Positions 60,329 through 64,000 of a stretch of DNA of 64,000 bases are shown here, piece after piece. This DNA is from Mortierella sp. BCC40632. Lineage: Eukaryota; Mortierellomycota; Mortierellomycetes; Mortierellales; Mortierellaceae. The stretch is taken from positions 1,221,001 through 1,285,000 of the forward strand of contig WAEK01000012.1 in NCBI GenBank assembly GCA_011634665.1, given 5' to 3'. The notes beneath the pieces were generated by a model. The model searched no databases. It was not told the origin of the DNA and saw only the letters and a list, made by a program, of their open reading frames with translations. The position numbers and the translations under genes were made by a program. Positions within the stretch are counted from its first letter, which is position 1, and every line of letters begins with the position of its first letter.

Positions 60329-61378
60329 CTAGTTGCATAAGAAAGGGGGTGCAATGTTAGAATTACAGAAAAAAAAAAAAGATAGAGACAAGAAGATGGT
60401 ACCCAGGAAGCGGAGTCAATATATTTTGAAAAAAAAAAAAAAAAAAAAAGACAGACAGACAGACAGATTCATACCTGACAGCGGCGTGCTGGGGAGAGAG
60501 ATTCATTGAGTGGTAAGGTTAGCAAGGTTCATGCTAAAAAAAAAAAAGGTGACGTAGACTCGCTGGGATGGATTATATTTTCTGGGCACCATCCTTTCCT
60601 ACAAGCAACAATCCACAATCCACAAGGTAAGAGCACTACTTCTTCATCGCAATGCTCAGGACATGGAGATCTAGAGCGGATTGAGGGACCAGAGAATCCG
60701 GGCATTGGTGTCACGATTAGCTTGCATTGTGCCGAGGAGATTGGGTGATCTTGGAATTCTGACCTTGAGCAACATCTCGCGTTTGGCCTTCCGCTGCGGC
60801 AGTCGTGTGTCTGGTGTTTCTTGATGACCTGGTTCTTTTTGACGGGGAGCATTGTTGTAATAAGGACATGGCGCAACTTCATCTCCATGTGTTCTGCATG
60901 TGATGCCTGCGAAAACTACAATCCTCACAGCTCTTATGTGCTCTTGCCTTGACCCCCGCGCTGACTACCGGGGAAACGTCCAAAGCCTGAAGCACTGAGA
61001 TGTGATCTGTATGCTTGCCACTGTCTGCATAGCTGTGGTGTATAACGCGATCCCATTTTTTTAGCGTTCTGCTGTGAAATGTCCGCAAAAACACAATCCC
61101 TACTTGCAAAGCTCTCGTCCTTGGCATTCCAGGTTCGCGACCTGGAAACACGGCAAAGACATTGGAGTTTTCTTGTAGTCTGTAGCTTTGTTATACACCC
61201 AGCTCTGTGAGCCTCAATTGCCCCCTTGGAAATGTTGACGTGTATGATGGAAGCAATGGCACTCTACTGACATATTTTTTCTGTTTTTCTTTTACTCGGA
61301 CGTTATTTGGAATCGCATGCCTCTGTGCGTACTTCTGAGCTGCACTGCTTCTTCCTCAGGGATTACCATTGACAGGCT
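60329..61378. other. Stretch of unclear coding value (copy 2)
   Basis: Equivalent of 51188-52239. Minus-strand frames at 60529-60888 and 60671-60928 overlap and cannot both be coding; no start or family could be assigned. It includes an A21 tract near 60429-60449 next to a CAGA tetranucleotide run. Confidence 0.4.
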
Positions 61379-63621
61379 ATGGCCAATCCCAAGACCAACC
61401 GTAAACCCACGACTACAGAGAAAGATGTCGAGTGGTTCAATTCCAGCAAAAATCAGACACCCGAGGCATTCTTCAACCACCTCAAGACAACTGACCAAAA
61501 GAAGGCGCAGCTCCGCTACGCTCGTGTTCTCCGAGACTGTGATGCAAGTGAAGCCTACCGCAAGTCCTTAATGGAAGAATACGAAAGCTGGAGCTTGGAG
61601 GAGGCCAATGCATACTGGGAGGAGCGAGTTGCTCTCAAGAGCGTCAAGAGTGCCCAGATCCGGGCTGCCACGACACTTATTCATACATCAGAGCCCTTCG
61701 CAGTCAACCTCATGGAGTCGAATGCTCTGGAGGTGCAAGCAGCCCACACCATTTCATCTTCCACCGAGAGGAATGACCTTACCATGACACATGTTCGCAC
61801 AGCCGAACCCTTTGCAGAGTCAATTGCTCTAGAGGCGCAAACAGCTCGCACTACCACAGCTTTCAGTACCACCTCGACTTCCATTGAAGGGAACGAAGAC
61901 AACGCCACCGAGCATCCGCATCGAGGTATGCTTGATATCTCCAGTGTTCCTTCCATTAATGCTCTCTTCATTCTTGCGAATATTCACATCAACTCCACGT
62001 TTGTGTTCAAATAGGATCAAAGCGTAGCTCAGCCAGCTCAAACCGAGCTGCACAGGACATTCCCACCAAAAAGCCAAGGAAGAGCAAACAAGACTTGGCT
62101 ATTGATAGAAGGTCTGAACGCTTCCACAGCCTAGACCAGTCTCGCTTTTGGAGGCTTTCTAATGGCAAGGTTGTCGAGGAAACTCTGTACCGTGCGAGTC
62201 TCGAGTACGGTGCGTCTACTAGGTAAAATCTTCAAGAGGCATGTTCTAGTGTACGTAGCCAACATTGGATATATTATTACCTTGTTCTAACGCAATTCGT
62301 TTACAATAGCGTGCGATCATATACAATTGACACGTCGTGTCCAAAAACAAAGGCATTGTTCACATCGCAGGAGTGGGACGAGATTGTCTCAAGTGTTTCG
62401 TTCCTGCTTCCAGCACTACACAAAATGACCTTGAACTTTATCGAGAAGCTGCGGCGTAGCCTTTGTGAAAACAAGCACCCATATACCGTACCTCTGCCCG
62501 ACGCCACAGCCATGAGCGAGGCCGACCGATTCGACTGTAACCTTGCGGTTAAGACGGTAGTCGAATGGTAAACATTGTGCCGTGATGTTTCCATCTCTTT
62601 AAACATTCCCAGTTCATAATCGACACGTTCTAACAATAATAACGCTTTGCATATTAGGCATATGTTGTACACCAAAGAACCCTCGCCGTTCGTTGTCGGT
62701 GACCTTTCCGAGTCCTGGTGGGCGCGCACGGCATGGGCGTTACTCTTTAATCTGCTTGACGATATTCCTAATATCTTCATGGTCGACGGAGAAAAACGTG
62801 GTCTCGACTCATCCAAGCGCCGCAACATGGGACGAGCCTACATCCCAGAAGAGCCCAAGCATAAGAAGTGTGGCCGGAAGCTCGACTTAATCTGCCGTGA
62901 CGAGGTCCTGAGGCATGATTGGCTGATAGTCGAACGAATGCGAGGCTGGGATCCGCAATCCACCAAGTTCTTGCGCGAGTATAGCCATGATGTTGTCAGG
63001 GAGACTGTTACTATCGCTCACAACCGGCTCTTTGACGTCCCCGCAAGCTTCCGGAAGGAATGCACCTTTGTGGGTGCCTACACTGGCAGTAAGTGGAAAT
63101 ACTGATGGTATTATGAATGCGAACTGGTTTGCGGGAGGAGCGCTTTCATCTAATTCTCTCCTCACCCTCATAGGCCGTGGCGTAGATGCTTTTCAGATGA
63201 AACCAGGGCCAGGACACTCGTATGTCTTGCTCATGCAGCCCATCGGACAATACACGCTTTGTCCAATGAATGGTGAACTGAAGGAGCAGTTCCAGGGGCT
63301 TGTGCGTCTTCTTCAGATTAGGGTATGTGCCCCCATCATGAAAGCTAAAAGGTTTCAAGGCTTTACGGAACTCCACAACTCTAACTGTCCATTTTTGTGT
63401 GCTAGACGTCAATGAGGAACACTGTTGGGCTGTACAACTCGCTCATTAGCTCTGATGCCTCTACAATTGCAGAGTCACCAGAATCCGATGAGAGCTTGAA
63501 TTGGTACTATGGCGAGCCAGAGCCGCGTTTCAACCCTAACCAAGTGGTCTCTTCATCGCCCATTGGCCCAGATGACCTCTCTGACCTTGACGAACTCCCA
63601 TCAGATGCGGATGATATGTGA
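61379..63621 (+). CDS. Six-exon protein with possible nuclease-like core (copy 2)
   Basis: Exons 61379-61925, 62015-62222, 62310-62567, 62658-63088, 63174-63322 and 63406-63621; all junctions are canonical and in phase, giving 602 residues. Residues 1-250 are charged and Thr/Ser-rich, with a basic patch (TKKPRKSKQD) that could be a nuclear signal. Residues about 260-530 look globular: HMLYTKEPSPFVVGDLSESW, KRGLDSSKRRNMGRAY, KCGRKLDLICRDEVLRHDWL, IVERMRGWDPQSTKFLRE. The spacing of GRKLDL (Asp414), the following Glu430 and Lys441 resembles a PD-(D/E)XK nuclease-type core, but this is a guess from pattern only. The C-terminus is acidic (GPDDLSDLDELPSDADDM). I recall related multi-copy proteins in Mucoromycota without a known role. 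The start follows a short leader; no signal peptide. Confidence 0.7.
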
Positions 63622-64000
63622 GATTTGAGGTTGATTGATGTTACGGGAAGTTTAAATTATACGTAGTGGTTTCTTCCCTCGTTCCTATGGTTACCACCTA
63701 TCACCACCTATTAGTGTACTCATTTAGAGCAAATAATAAAAGTCAGTCATGCTCATCGGAGCCAATCTAACTAGCACTCTCACCATGTTCCCTGGGAGCA
63801 AACCACACAGGGGTGAAGAAGCGATGAGAATTGTAACATGCTCTACGTCCTGCATCCCGTACTACGTTTGTGCATGATTTTACCCCCTGTCCAGCTTGAT
63901 CACTCACACTGGTAGCATCCACATCGCAGACTATCTCATGAAAACGGCTTGTCCCATCATATTACCCATGGGGGGCGTAGAAAAGATTGCCGTGCTTGGC

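Larger units (their letters stand above)
56358..64000. repeat. Tandem segmental duplication, copy 2 (truncated by window end)
   Basis: Second copy of the segment at 47238-54872, in the same orientation. It has the more intact gene versions: small proteins 1, 2 and 3 are all open, and the six-exon gene is open from start to stop. Copy 2 continues to the last base of the window, so the true repeat length could be up to the 9.1-kb spacing, and more copies may follow. Confidence 0.9.

Overview
The window looks like nuclear DNA of an early-diverging fungus, most likely Mucoromycota and probably close to Mortierellomycotina (inference). Genes carry several short GT-AG introns (about 90-260 nt). Intergenic DNA is rich in (GA/CT)n, poly-A/T and CTA microsatellites. 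The protein set (AIG1-type GTPase, HSPA12-like Hsp70, tandem OPT transporters, acid trehalase, a Crinkler-type P-loop remnant) fits that group. No rRNA gene, CRISPR array or convincing tRNA was seen. All gene models were spliced by eye from donor/acceptor sites, reading frame and family conservation.

Left part (1-31 kb). After 5 kb of gene-free repeat-rich DNA come: spliceosomal Sm D3 (5253-6166, +); a 1,091-residue protein with a disordered N-terminus and a C-terminal AIG1-type GTPase domain (6615-10488, -, five exons, one intron splitting the P-loop); an HSPA12-like Hsp70 (13078-15055, -, four exons); a divergent coiled-coil protein (16220-17443, +); a small SMP-like protein (18162-18359, -); a secreted six-cysteine miniprotein with mirror-symmetric cysteine spacing (18864-19112, +); a two-finger C2H2 transcription factor interrupted by a 1.5-kb repeat-filled intron (19789-23817, -); and a Herp-like ER protein with ubiquitin-like and membrane segments (28309-30291, +).

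Middle part (31-46 kb). Two tandem oligopeptide transporters (33616-36079 and 39072-41433, +) share a 240-bp tract with no nucleotide difference, which suggests gene conversion. Then comes a secreted GH65 acid trehalase (42026-45574, -) with a 22-nt microexon and an unresolved frame at its last intron. Peptide uptake and extracellular trehalose hydrolysis side by side suggest a nutrient-acquisition neighbourhood (inference).

Right part (47-64 kb). A segment of at least 7.6 kb is tandemly repeated at about 9.1-kb spacing (47238-54872 and 56358-64000+). The copies differ almost only by indels in homopolymers and short tandem repeats. Each holds three tiny genes whose products end in the same C-terminal signature (AYAVSRS or AYVASRS), a truncated P-loop NTPase with a damaged Walker A, and a six-exon gene that may carry a nuclease-like core. 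That gene is open in copy 2 (602 residues) and frameshifted in copy 1. The small AY-x-x-SRS family and its tandem carrier are the best candidates here for something undescribed.
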